A stretch of 64,000 bases of DNA from assembly GCF_004364575.1 (NCBI RefSeq), contig NZ_SOAG01000015.1:17602-81601 (forward strand), given 5' to 3'. Within the stretch, counting starts at the first letter, position 1, and every line of letters begins with the position of its first letter. The notes under the pieces were generated by a model. The model was given only the letters and a program-made list of their open reading frames with translations, ran no database searches and was not told where the DNA came from. This document shows, piece after piece, positions 25,753 to 35,101 of this stretch. Source of the stretch: Myroides indicus (GTDB lineage: Bacteria > Bacteroidota > Bacteroidia > Flavobacteriales > Flavobacteriaceae). A program made the translations under genes and the position numbers.

Positions 25753-26304
25753 ATGAGTACTGAAAATAAAGATAAACAAGACGAAAATAAAGACATTCAG
25801 CAAGATATAGATCAAACTACTGAGGTAAATGAAGAAGTAGAAAATACAGCGGTACCGAATGTTGAAGAAGATTTGAAAAATAAACTGGCAGACGAAAAAG
25901 ATAAATTTATCCGTTTGTTTGCTGAGTTTGAAAACTATAAAAGAAGAACGTCAAAAGAGCGTTTGGAATTGTTTAAGACAGCCGGAGAGGAGATTATGAA
26001 AGTTTTACTTCCTGTGTTAGACGATTTTGATAGAGCTGTGTCAGAGTTGGAGAAAGAAGGAGAAAGTGACCATTTGACAGGAATTAAGTTGATTTCATCC
26101 AAATTAAAAGATACCTTGAAAGGAAAAGGATTAGAGGAAGTAATTATTAATGCAGGAGATAGCTTTGATGCCGATGTGTCGGAAGCAGTAACTCAAATTC
26201 CTGCAGGGGATGATATGAAGGGTAAGATAGTAGATGTAATAGAAAGAGGTTATAAATTAGGAGATAAAATTATTCGTTTTCCTAAGGTGGTAATAGGACA
26301 GTAA
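25753..26304 (+). CDS. grpE: Nucleotide exchange factor GrpE
   Basis: Cofactor that drives ADP release from DnaK, 183 residues. The acidic, low-complexity first 45 residues are followed by a long coiled-coil (about 45-100) with FAEFENYKRRTSKE, and a C-terminal beta domain ending with the conserved GYKLGDKIIRFPKVVIGQ segment. dnaJ begins 34 bases after its stop, a standard grpE-dnaJ operon; dnaK is not in the window. Confidence 0.96.
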   Translation: MSTENKDKQDENKDIQQDIDQTTEVNEEVENTAVPNVEEDLKNKLADEKDKFIRLFAEFENYKRRTSKERLELFKTAGEEIMKVLLPVLDDFDRAVSELEKEGESDHLTGIKLISSKLKDTLKGKGLEEVIINAGDSFDADVSEAVTQIPAGDDMKGKIVDVIERGYKLGDKIIRFPKVVIGQ

Positions 26305-26338
26305 TCTTTCGGGAGGGAAATATTAAGATAGAAGCAAA

Positions 26339-27466
26339 ATGAAAAAAGATTATTACGAAATATTAGGAATCGACAAAAGCGCCGATGCAGCAGCTATTAA
26401 AAAGGCGTATCGCAAAAAAGCAATAGAATTTCACCCTGATAAAAACCCGGGAGATAAAGTTGCTGAAGAAAAATTTAAAGAAGCTGCTGAGGCATATGAA
26501 GTATTGAGCGACCCGGATAAAAAGGCAAGATATGATCAGTATGGACATGCTGCTTTTGAAGGTGCGGGAGGATTTGGCGGAGCCGGTCATATGAATATGG
26601 AGGATATTTTTAGCCAGTTTGGGGATATCTTCGGAAGTGCTTTTGGCGGCGGTGGCTTTGGCGGTTTCGGCGGCTTTGGTGGCGGTGGTCAGAGACGGGT
26701 AAAAGGAACCAGCCTGCGAATCAAAGTGAAGCTTACGTTGGAAGACATAGCTAACGGAGTAGAAAAGAAAATAAAAGTAAAACGAAAAGTAAAAGCTCAA
26801 GGTGTTACCTACAAAACATGCCCTACCTGTAACGGTACGGGACAGGTCACTAAAATAGCCAATACTGTTTTCGGAAGAATGCAAACCGCATCTCCGTGTG
26901 GAGCTTGCCATGGAAGCGGACAAATTATTGATCAAAAACCGGCTGGTGCAGATGCTGACGGATTAATTTTTAGCGATGAACCGGTATCAATCAAAATTCC
27001 GGCAGGCGTTGCAGAGGGTATGCAGCTAAAAGTAAGCGGAAAAGGAAACGAAGCTCCGGGCAATAATAGTGTTCCGGGAGATTTGTTGGTAGTGATTGAA
27101 GAGGTTGAGCACGAAGCGCTAAAGAGAGAAGGAGATAATCTTCATTACGATTTATATATCAGCTTTGCAGAAGCAGCATTAGGTGGAAGCAAGGAAATTG
27201 AAGCAGTTGGTGGAAGAGTAAGAATTAAACTGGAAGAAGGAATACAGTCTGGAAAAATTCTTCGTTTAAAAGGAAAAGGATTGCCGAGCTTAAATAGTTA
27301 TGGAAACGGAGATCTATTAGTACACGTCAACGTTTGGACACCCAAAAAGCTGACCAAAGAACAAAAAGAATTTTTTGAAAAAATGATAGATGACGAGAAC
27401 TTTACACCCTCTCCGGAGAAGGGAGATAAATCTTTTTTTGAAAAAGTAAAAGAAATGTTTTCTTAA
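26339..27466 (+). CDS. dnaJ: Co-chaperone DnaJ with half-size zinc finger
   Basis: Hsp40 co-chaperone of DnaK, 375 residues. The J domain (1-70) has the HPD tripeptide near 33. A Gly/Phe-rich linker (about 76-120) follows. The zinc-finger region (about 158-195) contains only two CxxCxGxG units (CPTCNGTG and CGACHGSG) instead of the four of E. coli DnaJ, so it can bind one zinc at most. C-terminal substrate-binding domains follow. I believe this shortened finger is common in Flavobacteriia rather than damage. A strong terminator closes the operon. Confidence 0.96.
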   Translation: MKKDYYEILGIDKSADAAAIKKAYRKKAIEFHPDKNPGDKVAEEKFKEAAEAYEVLSDPDKKARYDQYGHAAFEGAGGFGGAGHMNMEDIFSQFGDIFGSAFGGGGFGGFGGFGGGGQRRVKGTSLRIKVKLTLEDIANGVEKKIKVKRKVKAQGVTYKTCPTCNGTGQVTKIANTVFGRMQTASPCGACHGSGQIIDQKPAGADADGLIFSDEPVSIKIPAGVAEGMQLKVSGKGNEAPGNNSVPGDLLVVIEEVEHEALKREGDNLHYDLYISFAEAALGGSKEIEAVGGRVRIKLEEGIQSGKILRLKGKGLPSLNSYGNGDLLVHVNVWTPKKLTKEQKEFFEKMIDDENFTPSPEKGDKSFFEKVKEMFS

Positions 27467-27535
27467 TTCAAAAAGATGTCATACATTTGGCAAACACTTA
27501 TTAAACAGTGGATTTTCTTTTTCATAGCAATTTTT

Positions 27536-27570
27536 CCCAACCTTATTTCATAATAAGGTTGGGTTTTTTT
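27536..27570 (+). terminator. Terminator of the grpE-dnaJ operon
   Basis: CCCAACCTTATT and AATAAGGTTGGG form a perfect 12-bp stem with a 4-base loop and seven T residues after it. Confidence 0.93.
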
Positions 27571-27665
27571 ATGCCTTTTCTTTCTAAAAATATGTTTTAA
27601 ATTCTCCTTAATTTGCTTGGAAAGAATTAGTATTTTTACCAAAATATAAAAATCGACTAAAGACA

Positions 27666-28586
27666 ATGCAACCTATATTAGAAGTAAAGGATGTTTTAAA
27701 AAAGTATTCAGACAAAATAGCCTTGGATCATGTTTCGTTAACGATTCCTAAAGGCACTATTTACGGTTTGCTTGGACCTAATGGTGCCGGAAAAACTTCA
27801 CTGATACGTATTATAAATCAAATTACATATCCCGATTCAGGACAGATTTTGCTTGACGGCGAAACTTTAAATTTACATCACATAAGAGACATTGGCTACA
27901 TGCCGGAAGAACGAGGGCTGTATAAAACCATGAAAGTAGGCGAACAGGCTATGTATCTGGCACAATTAAAGGGATTGTCAAAAGCAGAAGCCAAAAAACA
28001 GTTGGATTATTGGTTTGACAAACTGGATATTAAAGGGTGGTGGAATAAAAAAATTCAAGAGCTCTCTAAAGGGATGGCGCAAAAAATCCAGTTTGTAGTT
28101 ACAGTATTGCATCAGCCTAAATTATTGATTTTTGACGAACCTTTCTCAGGATTTGATCCCGTAAATGCCAACCTTATAAAAGATGAAATTCTGGAGTTAA
28201 AAGAAAAGGGAGCAACTATTATTTTTTCTACGCACCGAATGGAAAGCGTAGAGGAGATGTGTGATTATATTGCCTTGATAAACAAATCTCAAAAACTGAT
28301 AGAGGGAAAGCTGGTAGACGTAAAACGAGAGTTCCGAACGAATTTGTATCAGGTAGGAGTCCTTACAGATGATATTCAACGTTTGATGGTGCAGTTATCT
28401 CAAAAATTTAAGATGGAACAAACCTCCTTTAAATCGCTGAATAATGAGTTACAGCTGGAAATAGATTTGGGAAGCGCCATGCCTAACGAATTGTTACATC
28501 TGTTATCAGCAAACGGACAGGTTACTCACTTTATGGAAAAATTACCAACCGTAAACGATATTTTTATTCAAACTGTAAGTAAATAA
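27666..28586 (+). CDS. ABC transporter ATP-binding protein (NatA-like)
   Basis: ATPase subunit of 306 residues. Walker A GPNGAGKTS near 38, signature LSKGMAQ near 137, Walker B LLIFDEP near 157 and a His switch in STHRM near 192 are all present. A C-terminal extension of about 85 residues is typical of the DrrA/NatA type. The permease gene follows after one base. The pair resembles NatAB-type exporters; the substrate is unknown. Confidence 0.93.
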   Translation: MQPILEVKDVLKKYSDKIALDHVSLTIPKGTIYGLLGPNGAGKTSLIRIINQITYPDSGQILLDGETLNLHHIRDIGYMPEERGLYKTMKVGEQAMYLAQLKGLSKAEAKKQLDYWFDKLDIKGWWNKKIQELSKGMAQKIQFVVTVLHQPKLLIFDEPFSGFDPVNANLIKDEILELKEKGATIIFSTHRMESVEEMCDYIALINKSQKLIEGKLVDVKREFRTNLYQVGVLTDDIQRLMVQLSQKFKMEQTSFKSLNNELQLEIDLGSAMPNELLHLLSANGQVTHFMEKLPTVNDIFIQTVSK

Positions 28587-28587
28587 G

Positions 28588-29898
28588 ATGAGCATTTTAT
28601 CATTAATAGTAAAAAGAGAATTTATTGCTAAAGTCCGCAATAAATCATTTATCATAATGACTTTTGTAAGTCCTTTATTTTTTGTAGCATTAGCTGTAGT
28701 AATAGGTTATTTGAGTTCGCTTAAAGCAGACGTAAAGCAGATTGCAGTCCATGATGAAAGCGGCTGGTTTGTATCTCAGTTTGAAAGTGATGAAATCTAT
28801 AATTACCAAGATTTGTCAGCTGTTGATGTTAAGATGTTGAAAGAGAATGTACTTGAAGAAAAATACAACGGTTTGATTTATATTCCGCAATCAGACGATA
28901 TAAAGGAATATGAAAACAAAGTAACTTATATTTCAAATGATAGCCCCAGTTTGGGATTTGTAACTCAGATTGAATCGCTGATTGCAGGGAAAATTACCCA
29001 TGTTAATTTGGAGAATAAAGGAATTGATGCAAAACAAATAGAAGAAGCACAAGCTAAAGTCAACTTAAATCTGGAAAAAGCGTCGGGAGAATCTACGGTT
29101 AAAGGGTTAAACGAAATAAAAATTCTTATAGGCAGCTTATTCGGATACTGTATTATGATGTTTATCATAATCTACGGAAGTATGGTAATGCGATCGGTTA
29201 TAGAAGAAAAAACAAATCGTATTATTGAAGTGATTATTTCTTCGGTAAAGCCGTTTCAACTGATGATGGGAAAAATTATCGGAACTTCGATTGCCGGATT
29301 GCTTCAGTTTATAATCTGGGGAGTTGTTGGAGGGGTATTGTTGTTTATAGCTAGCTCTGTGTTGGGAATGAATGCTTCCTCTCCGGCAGTATCGGCAGAA
29401 ATGTTGCAGCAAAACGGAGAAGCTTCTGCTCAAATAATCAGTGAAGTACAAAATTACGTAGGAGAAATATTGAGTTTGCCGTTAGCTTCGCTATTTACTT
29501 ATTTTCTGATCTTTTTTATTGGAGGTTATTTTTTATACAGTTCGCTATATGCAGCGATTGGAGCAGCTGTAGATAACGAAACGGATACTCAGCAGTTTCT
29601 ATTTCCGGTAATGTTGCCGCTTATGTTAGGAGTTTATATTGGTTTTGTCACTGTAATCAATGATCCGCACGGTACAATTGCAACTGTATTTTCTATGATT
29701 CCTTTTACCTCACCTATTGTAATGCTGATGCGTTTGCCTTTTGGCGTACCCATTTGGCAGGTTTTGTTGTCAATCACTTTGTTATTTGGTACTTTTATCA
29801 TGGTAGTATGGTTTGCTTCTAAAATTTATAGAATAGGAATTTTGATGTATGGCAAACGACCTTCGTGGAAAGAATTGTATAAATGGTTAAAGTACTAA
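28588..29898 (+). CDS. ABC-2 type transporter permease (NatB-like)
   Basis: Membrane subunit of 436 residues. A first helix (about 20-42) precedes a large periplasmic domain (about 45-180), then five further hydrophobic segments (about 182-205, 230-260, 305-330, 345-365 and 390-410). The opening ILSLIVKREFIAKVRNKSFI and the GKIIGTSIAGLLQF region match ABC-2/NatB permeases. It forms an exporter with the preceding ATPase and is followed after 22 bases by a response-regulator gene. Confidence 0.92.
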   Translation: MSILSLIVKREFIAKVRNKSFIIMTFVSPLFFVALAVVIGYLSSLKADVKQIAVHDESGWFVSQFESDEIYNYQDLSAVDVKMLKENVLEEKYNGLIYIPQSDDIKEYENKVTYISNDSPSLGFVTQIESLIAGKITHVNLENKGIDAKQIEEAQAKVNLNLEKASGESTVKGLNEIKILIGSLFGYCIMMFIIIYGSMVMRSVIEEKTNRIIEVIISSVKPFQLMMGKIIGTSIAGLLQFIIWGVVGGVLLFIASSVLGMNASSPAVSAEMLQQNGEASAQIISEVQNYVGEILSLPLASLFTYFLIFFIGGYFLYSSLYAAIGAAVDNETDTQQFLFPVMLPLMLGVYIGFVTVINDPHGTIATVFSMIPFTSPIVMLMRLPFGVPIWQVLLSITLLFGTFIMVVWFASKIYRIGILMYGKRPSWKELYKWLKY

Positions 29899-29920
29899 AA
29901 GTTTGAAATCCCAAAAAAAT

Positions 29921-31093
29921 ATGAAAAAAACATCTAAAATATTAATTGTAGAAGACGAAAACGCTATTCGTCGTATGCTGATTAAGATTCTAGAAGAAGA
30001 GTCGAAAGATTATATATTGGAGGGTGTAGAAAATGGAGAGGAGGGGTTAAAAAAGATAGCCGAATCAAATTATGATTTGGTAATCAGCGATATTAAAATG
30101 CCAAAAATGGATGGCGAGGAATTACTGATTGAAGCTAAAAAAATCAGACCTAACCTAATGTTTATTATGATTTCCGGACATGGAGATTTGGAAACGGCGG
30201 TAAATACAATGCGTGTTGGCGCTTATGATTATATTCCTAAACCTCCTGATTTAAATCGTTTGCTTACAGCAGTTAGAAATGCTTTGGACAAAGGGAAATT
30301 AGTAGAAGAAAATATAATTCTGAAAGCAAAAGTAAATAAGAAATACGAGATAATAGGAAGCAGTCAACCCATCGACCATATAAAAGCAATTATCGCAAAA
30401 GTGGCGCCAACTGAAGCAAGAGTATTGATTACCGGAGCCAATGGTACGGGTAAAGAACTTGTAGCACATCAGATTCATCAGCAAAGTAGTCGTGCAGGCT
30501 ATCCTTTGGTTGAAGTCAATTGTGCGGCAATTCCTTCAGAACTAATAGAGAGCGAGCTTTTCGGACACGTTAAAGGAGCCTTTACTTCTGCCGTAAAAGA
30601 CAGATCAGGTAAGTTTGAAGCCGCTAATAAAGGAACTATTTTTTTAGATGAAATAGGGGATATGAGTCTGGCGGCACAAGCAAAAGTATTGAGAGCGCTA
30701 CAAGAAAACGTCGTAACCCGCGTGGGGGCAGAAAAAGATGTAAAAATAGATGTACGAGTAATAGCAGCTACCAATAAAGACCTTAAAAAGGAAATAAGAG
30801 AAGGGCGTTTTAGAGAGGATTTGTACCATCGTTTAGCCGTAATCTTGATAGAAGTCCCTTCTTTAAAAGACCGAAAAGGAGATATTCCAATTTTAATAGA
30901 TCATTTTATTAAAAAAATTGCAGAAGAACAGGGAGCAGTTCCAAAAAAGATTTCGCAGGAAGCTGTTAATTTATTGCAGGAGCACAATTGGACAGGTAAT
31001 ATCAGAGAATTGAGAAATGTAGTGGAGAGGTTAATCATTTTAAGTGAGAGTGAAATATCAAGAGAAGATGTAGAACTTTTTGCTAATAAATAA
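29921..31093 (+). CDS. NtrC-family sigma-54-dependent response regulator without Fis domain
   Basis: Two-component regulator of 390 residues. A receiver domain (about 5-120) has the phospho-acceptor Asp57 in SDIKMPKMDG. The AAA+ domain (about 140-370) has Walker A GANGTGKE (about 172), ELFGHVKGAFTSA (about 210-222, GAFTGA loop with Ser for the second Gly) and Walker B IFLDEIGDM. The protein ends soon after NIRELRNVVERL with no Fis-type DNA-binding domain. ATG 29921 is preferred over TTG 29903. A histidine kinase is not adjacent. It must act with sigma-54 promoters, of which two candidates occur in this window. Confidence 0.92.
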   Translation: MKKTSKILIVEDENAIRRMLIKILEEESKDYILEGVENGEEGLKKIAESNYDLVISDIKMPKMDGEELLIEAKKIRPNLMFIMISGHGDLETAVNTMRVGAYDYIPKPPDLNRLLTAVRNALDKGKLVEENIILKAKVNKKYEIIGSSQPIDHIKAIIAKVAPTEARVLITGANGTGKELVAHQIHQQSSRAGYPLVEVNCAAIPSELIESELFGHVKGAFTSAVKDRSGKFEAANKGTIFLDEIGDMSLAAQAKVLRALQENVVTRVGAEKDVKIDVRVIAATNKDLKKEIREGRFREDLYHRLAVILIEVPSLKDRKGDIPILIDHFIKKIAEEQGAVPKKISQEAVNLLQEHNWTGNIRELRNVVERLIILSESEISREDVELFANK

Positions 31094-31117
31094 AATGTAC
31101 GTTTTAAATAAAGGAGA

Positions 31118-31750
31118 ATGAAATTAAAGAAAATAAATCCGATTTTACAGACAAACTTGACAAATATTGGTTTAGTTGAACCAACTGTATTGCAAAAAAC
31201 GACTTTTGGAAAAATAAAAAGCGGAATTGATGTAGTTTTAATAGCACCTCCATCTGAGGGAAAAACAACAGCGATGGTAATTGCTGTATTGCAAAGATTG
31301 GAAAAAGTAAAATCAGAGGAAATAGCTACGCAAGTGCTAATTGTTGTAAAAGACAAGTTTGAAGTAGAAAGACTACAGGAGGTTTTTCAAAATTTGAACA
31401 GAAATATAAATCTGCGCATTTATGGCGTACATGATTATACAGATTTAGATGAAGATAAAAATCAAATATCATTGGGTAATGATGTCCTGATAGGTACAGC
31501 TGCTCGTTTGAATGAAATGTTCAGCAGTGCAGGTTTTGACATTAACCAGTTAAAAATGTATATTATTGACGATGTCGACATCCAGCTTCGCAATCGCTTA
31601 GAACCCAAATTATACAGGTTATCAGAAAGTATAGGTAAAACACAACGTCTTTACATGGCTTTAAATTATATAGAACAATTAGAGATGTTTGTTGATAAAA
31701 CAATGAGCGAAGACACAGAATGGTTTGATTTTTATGAAGAAGAAGAGTAA
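31118..31750 (+). CDS. Single-domain DEAD-like helicase-related protein
   Basis: Protein of 210 residues resembling only the first RecA-like domain of DEAD-box helicases. A Q-motif-like start (ILQTNLTNIGLVEPTVLQ), a Walker A variant APPSEGKTTA (about 43-52) and a GTAARLNEM motif (about 128) are visible. The Walker B site reads IDDVD in place of DEAD, and the second RecA domain is absent. It cannot be a standard RNA helicase; it may bind ATP and RNA. It lies 24 bases after the response-regulator gene and probably shares its transcript. Confidence 0.75.
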   Translation: MKLKKINPILQTNLTNIGLVEPTVLQKTTFGKIKSGIDVVLIAPPSEGKTTAMVIAVLQRLEKVKSEEIATQVLIVVKDKFEVERLQEVFQNLNRNINLRIYGVHDYTDLDEDKNQISLGNDVLIGTAARLNEMFSSAGFDINQLKMYIIDDVDIQLRNRLEPKLYRLSESIGKTQRLYMALNYIEQLEMFVDKTMSEDTEWFDFYEEEE

Positions 31751-31756
31751 AAGATT

Positions 31757-32212
31757 TTATTTTACTCTTACAGGGTCAGGAACCAATTTAGCGTAATCAC
31801 CATTATTTCGAATAACATCGCGTACAATACTTGAACTGATAAATGAAGTACTTGCAGCAGTGAGTAAAAAAACAGTTTCTATTTTGGTTAAAAATCGATT
31901 GGTATGAGCAATTGCTTTTTCAAATTCAAAATCAGCAGGGTTGCGAAGTCCTCTTAAAATAAATTTAGCATCTTTTTTCAGACAAAATTCAGTAGTCAGT
32001 CCAACATAGGTTTCTACTTTTATTTTAGGCTCATTTTTAAAAGTTTCTGCAATAAATTTCAACCTGTCTTCCAGAGAAAACATATATTTTTTGTCAGCAT
32101 TAATACCAATAGCAACAACGATTTCATCAAATAGTGGCAGTGCTCTTTTAATAATATCATAATGTCCGTTTGTAATGGGATCAAAAGAACCCGGAAAAAC
32201 TGCTCTTCTCAT
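31757..32212 (-). CDS. coaD: Phosphopantetheine adenylyltransferase CoaD
   Basis: Catalyses the fourth step of coenzyme A synthesis, joining ATP and 4'-phosphopantetheine. Length 151 residues is typical. The nucleotidyltransferase motif reads FPGSFDPITNGH (about 6-17), then a RGLRNPADFEFE motif near 87 and the SSSIVRDV segment near 127. It lies 7 bases after ddl on the same strand, so both are cotranscribed. Convergent with the DEAD-like gene, with only 6 bases between stops. Confidence 0.97.
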   Translation of the reverse strand: MRRAVFPGSFDPITNGHYDIIKRALPLFDEIVVAIGINADKKYMFSLEDRLKFIAETFKNEPKIKVETYVGLTTEFCLKKDAKFILRGLRNPADFEFEKAIAHTNRFLTKIETVFLLTAASTSFISSSIVRDVIRNNGDYAKLVPDPVRVK

Positions 32213-32219
32213 AAAAGTA

Positions 32220-33206
32220 TCATTTGTTGTTGTGCTTTTGCAAAGCTAAAATAATTGCGTTATCAAACAAATCTGGCAATGAAATCTGTGCTTCTTTTGC
32301 TTGTTGGGGTAAAATACTCTCGTTAGTCAATCCGGGAACAGTGTTTACTTCTAATAAAAAAGGAGTTCCGTCAACAATGATAAATTCGCTTCTGGAGAAA
32401 CCTTCCATTCTCAGAATTTTATAAATACGCGAGGCAATATCTCTTATCGTTTCTTTTGTTTTAGAGTCAATTCGCGCCGGAGTGATTTCTTGAGATTTCC
32501 CTAAATATTTAGCCTCATAATCAAAAAAATCATTTTCTGAGATAATTTCTGTAATAGGTAGTACTGTTATTTCTCCCTGATAATTTATAACGCCAACAGA
32601 AACCTCAGTACCGTCTAAAAAGCTTTCAATAATGATTTCCGAATCTTCTCGATAAGCAGTTGCAATGGCTTGTAAGAGCTCATCTGAAGATTTTGCTTTA
32701 GAAATGCCAAAACTCGAGCCAGAGCGGTTTGGTTTTACAAAACAAGGTAATCCAACGCGCTGGATTATTGCTTCAACATCAATATAATCGCCTTCGTTTA
32801 AATAATAAGAAATAGCCGTTTTGATGCCGTATGGTTTTAAAACGGCAAGTATATCGCGTTTGTTCATCGTTAACGCAGCCTGATAAAAACCGCAGGAAGT
32901 ATGGGGCATTCCTATCAGTTCAAAGTAAGCCTGCAATAAGCCGTCTTCTCCCGGCGTTCCGTGAATTGCATTAAAAACTACATCAAAAACTATTTTTTTG
33001 CCATTGTAGTCAACTGAAAAGTCATTTTTATCAATAAAATATTCGGTGTTATCCTCATCAACATATACCCATCTATCCGGTAAGATGTGGATAGCATAAG
33101 GAATATATTTTGAGCGGTCAAGCGTATTGCACACTACTTTACCGCTAGCTAAAGATATTTTATATTCGCTGGAATATCCTCCCATTACAACAGCTACGTG
33201 TTTCAT
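32220..33206 (-). CDS. ddl: D-alanine--D-alanine ligase
   Basis: ATP-grasp ligase making D-Ala-D-Ala for peptidoglycan, 328 residues from ATG 33206; an in-frame ATG at 33230 adds eight residues homologues lack. Motifs include VVMGGYSSEYKIS at the N terminus, the serine region GTPGEDGLLQAYFE (about 90), KPNRSGSSFGIS (about 152) and the metal-binding LLEVNTVPGLT near the C terminus. Downstream gene is coaD. Divergent from the PASTA-domain gene. Confidence 0.96.
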   Translation of the reverse strand: MKHVAVVMGGYSSEYKISLASGKVVCNTLDRSKYIPYAIHILPDRWVYVDEDNTEYFIDKNDFSVDYNGKKIVFDVVFNAIHGTPGEDGLLQAYFELIGMPHTSCGFYQAALTMNKRDILAVLKPYGIKTAISYYLNEGDYIDVEAIIQRVGLPCFVKPNRSGSSFGISKAKSSDELLQAIATAYREDSEIIIESFLDGTEVSVGVINYQGEITVLPITEIISENDFFDYEAKYLGKSQEITPARIDSKTKETIRDIASRIYKILRMEGFSRSEFIIVDGTPFLLEVNTVPGLTNESILPQQAKEAQISLPDLFDNAIILALQKHNNK

Positions 33207-33306
33207 ATTAAAACATTTAGATTTTGGCATTTTTGTAACTGCCCTGCCAAAAGATTTAAAACAAATTTAAAATAAAACCCAGAAACAAAAAATCTTTTCG
33301 ATTTTA

Positions 33307-33314
33307 TATCTTTG
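33307..33314 (+). promoter_or_regulatory. -7 promoter box of the PASTA-rluD unit
   Basis: TATCTTTG is a full match to TAnnTTTG, 19 bases before the ATG at 33333. It contains the in-frame TTG at 33312, which is therefore not the start. Confidence 0.7.
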
Positions 33315-33332
33315 TATGAAATCTATATTACT

Positions 33333-33926
33333 ATGAGATTATTAAATTTTTTAAGAAGCAAGTCTTTTTGGGGCTCTGTTATTTTAGCAGTTGTATTAGT
33401 TTTTGTTGCTGCTTTCGTTGCCTTAAAATGGTTAAAAACGACTACTAATCATGATCTGCACATTCAAGTGCCGAATCTGGATAAACTGGATACCGATCAG
33501 GCTTTGCAGAAGTTGGAAGAGAAAAAATTAAGAATGGTGGTTTTGGATACATTAGATTATGACAAATCGCTTCCTCCATTAACTATAATAGAGCAAGATC
33601 CTGCTGCGGGAATGGATGTAAAGGAAAATAGAAAAATATACGTAAAAATTAATGCTGCTGGTTTTGGTAAAGTTAGCATGCCGGATTTGGAACAGTTGAC
33701 TTTTAGACAGGCTTTAGCAACGATCAGATCATTAGGGTTAAAAGAAGGTACAAAATCATATCGTACATTTATAGGAAAGGATGTGGTATTAGGCGTTTCT
33801 CAAAACGGAAAATCTTTAAAACAAGGAGATAAAGTATTGAAAGATTCAAGAATTGATTTTGTTTTAGGAGATGGAAAAGCAACCTTATCTGATGAAGAAC
33901 GAGATGTGGCACCGGCTATTGATTAA
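33333..33926 (+). CDS. Membrane-anchored PASTA domain protein
   Basis: Protein of 197 residues from ATG 33333. One N-terminal membrane helix (about 11-30) is followed by two to three PASTA repeats (about 40-185), recognisable by the VPNL and MPDL openings and the ALQKLEEKKL and ALATIRSLGL helices. PASTA domains bind peptidoglycan fragments or act in wall proteins. No kinase or transpeptidase part is attached. rluD starts 12 bases later, and ddl is divergent, so a wall-related role is plausible. Confidence 0.88.
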   Translation: MRLLNFLRSKSFWGSVILAVVLVFVAAFVALKWLKTTTNHDLHIQVPNLDKLDTDQALQKLEEKKLRMVVLDTLDYDKSLPPLTIIEQDPAAGMDVKENRKIYVKINAAGFGKVSMPDLEQLTFRQALATIRSLGLKEGTKSYRTFIGKDVVLGVSQNGKSLKQGDKVLKDSRIDFVLGDGKATLSDEERDVAPAID

Positions 33927-33937
33927 AAAAAGATAAA

Positions 33938-34981
33938 ATGCAAGAAAGCAATCAAGAACTATTTGAAGATTTTGAAGAAGAACTATACGAACATTACCGA
34001 TTTGAAGCAGGAAAAGGACAGTCACCTTTGCGGGTAGACAAGTTTTTGATGAATTTAATAGAAAATGCTACTCGGAATAAAATTCAGCAAGCAGCAGCTA
34101 ATGGAAACATTTATGTAAACGATGTTCCGGTTAAATCAAATCACAAAGTAAAATCGCAGGATGTTGTCCGTGTTTTGATGAAACAGCCTCCTTTTGAAAA
34201 TATTATCATTCCCGAAAATATACCGTTAAATATTGTTTATGAAGACGATTATTTGTTGGTTGTAAATAAAACTCCGGGGTTGGTGGTACATCCGGGGCAT
34301 GGAAATTATACTGGTACGCTTGTGAATGCTTTGGCGTATCATTTTGAAAGCCTCCCGCTAAATAGCAGTGAACGCCCGGGATTGGTTCACCGTATAGATA
34401 AAGATACAAGCGGACTTTTGGTCGTGGCAAAAACGGAGCATGCAATGACAGATTTACAGCGTCAGTTTGCAGAAAAGTCGACAGAAAGAGAATATATAGC
34501 ATTGGTTTGGGGGAATGTAGAAGAGGAAGAAGGAACTATAGAAAGCTATATAGGACGGCATGCTAAAGACCGAATGCAGATGGCTGCATACGAAGATGAG
34601 AATAAAGGGAAGTGGGCAGTTACACATTACAAAGTATTGGAAAGATTTGGTTATGTAACATTAGTTTCATGCAGATTGGAAACAGGCAGAACACACCAAA
34701 TTCGCGTCCATATGAAACATATTGGGCATACCCTTTTTAATGATGAGCGTTATGGTGGACATTTGATTCTAAAAGGTACAACTTTTACTAAATACAAACA
34801 ATTTGTAGAAAATTGCTTTCAGATTTTACCTCGCCAAGCTTTACATGCCAGAACCTTAGGCTTTGAGCATCCAGTAACAAAAGAATACTTTCGGCTTGAT
34901 TCTGAAATTCCTCAAGATATGCAAGAATGTATTGAGAAATGGAGAAACTATGCTCGTCATTCCAGCTTTGAATATGAATAA
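33938..34981 (+). CDS. rluD: RluD-like 23S rRNA pseudouridine synthase
   Basis: RluA-family enzyme of 347 residues that isomerises uridines in 23S rRNA. An S4 RNA-binding domain (about 28-90) precedes the catalytic domain. The active-site motif HRIDKDTSGLLVVAKT contains the catalytic Asp near 151; a GRTHQIRVH motif follows near 250. The first 25 residues are acidic. Which uridines are modified cannot be told from sequence, but the domain layout fits RluD. Confidence 0.92.
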   Translation: MQESNQELFEDFEEELYEHYRFEAGKGQSPLRVDKFLMNLIENATRNKIQQAAANGNIYVNDVPVKSNHKVKSQDVVRVLMKQPPFENIIIPENIPLNIVYEDDYLLVVNKTPGLVVHPGHGNYTGTLVNALAYHFESLPLNSSERPGLVHRIDKDTSGLLVVAKTEHAMTDLQRQFAEKSTEREYIALVWGNVEEEEGTIESYIGRHAKDRMQMAAYEDENKGKWAVTHYKVLERFGYVTLVSCRLETGRTHQIRVHMKHIGHTLFNDERYGGHLILKGTTFTKYKQFVENCFQILPRQALHARTLGFEHPVTKEYFRLDSEIPQDMQECIEKWRNYARHSSFEYE

Positions 34982-35101
34982 AATATTTGAATAGTTAATA
35001 GGAGAGATTTGATGCTTTGTTTCTTTTAGCTGAAAATTATGAAATTAAGGCTTTATAAAAACAAATAAAATTGTTTACTTTGGAAGTTTCAAAAACAAGA
35101 A

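Noticed and set aside
26363..26935. 190-codon minus-strand frame inside dnaJ
   Set aside because: It is antisense to a complete dnaJ, has a Ser/Phe-rich chance composition and no family features.
30901..31356. 151-codon minus-strand frame over the response regulator and DEAD-like genes
   Set aside because: It covers the ends of two good sense genes and has no recognisable domain.
34982..35101. Possible small gene or RNA between rluD and tilS
   Set aside because: Only a 9-codon frame and no stable structure were seen; it probably holds the tilS promoter.
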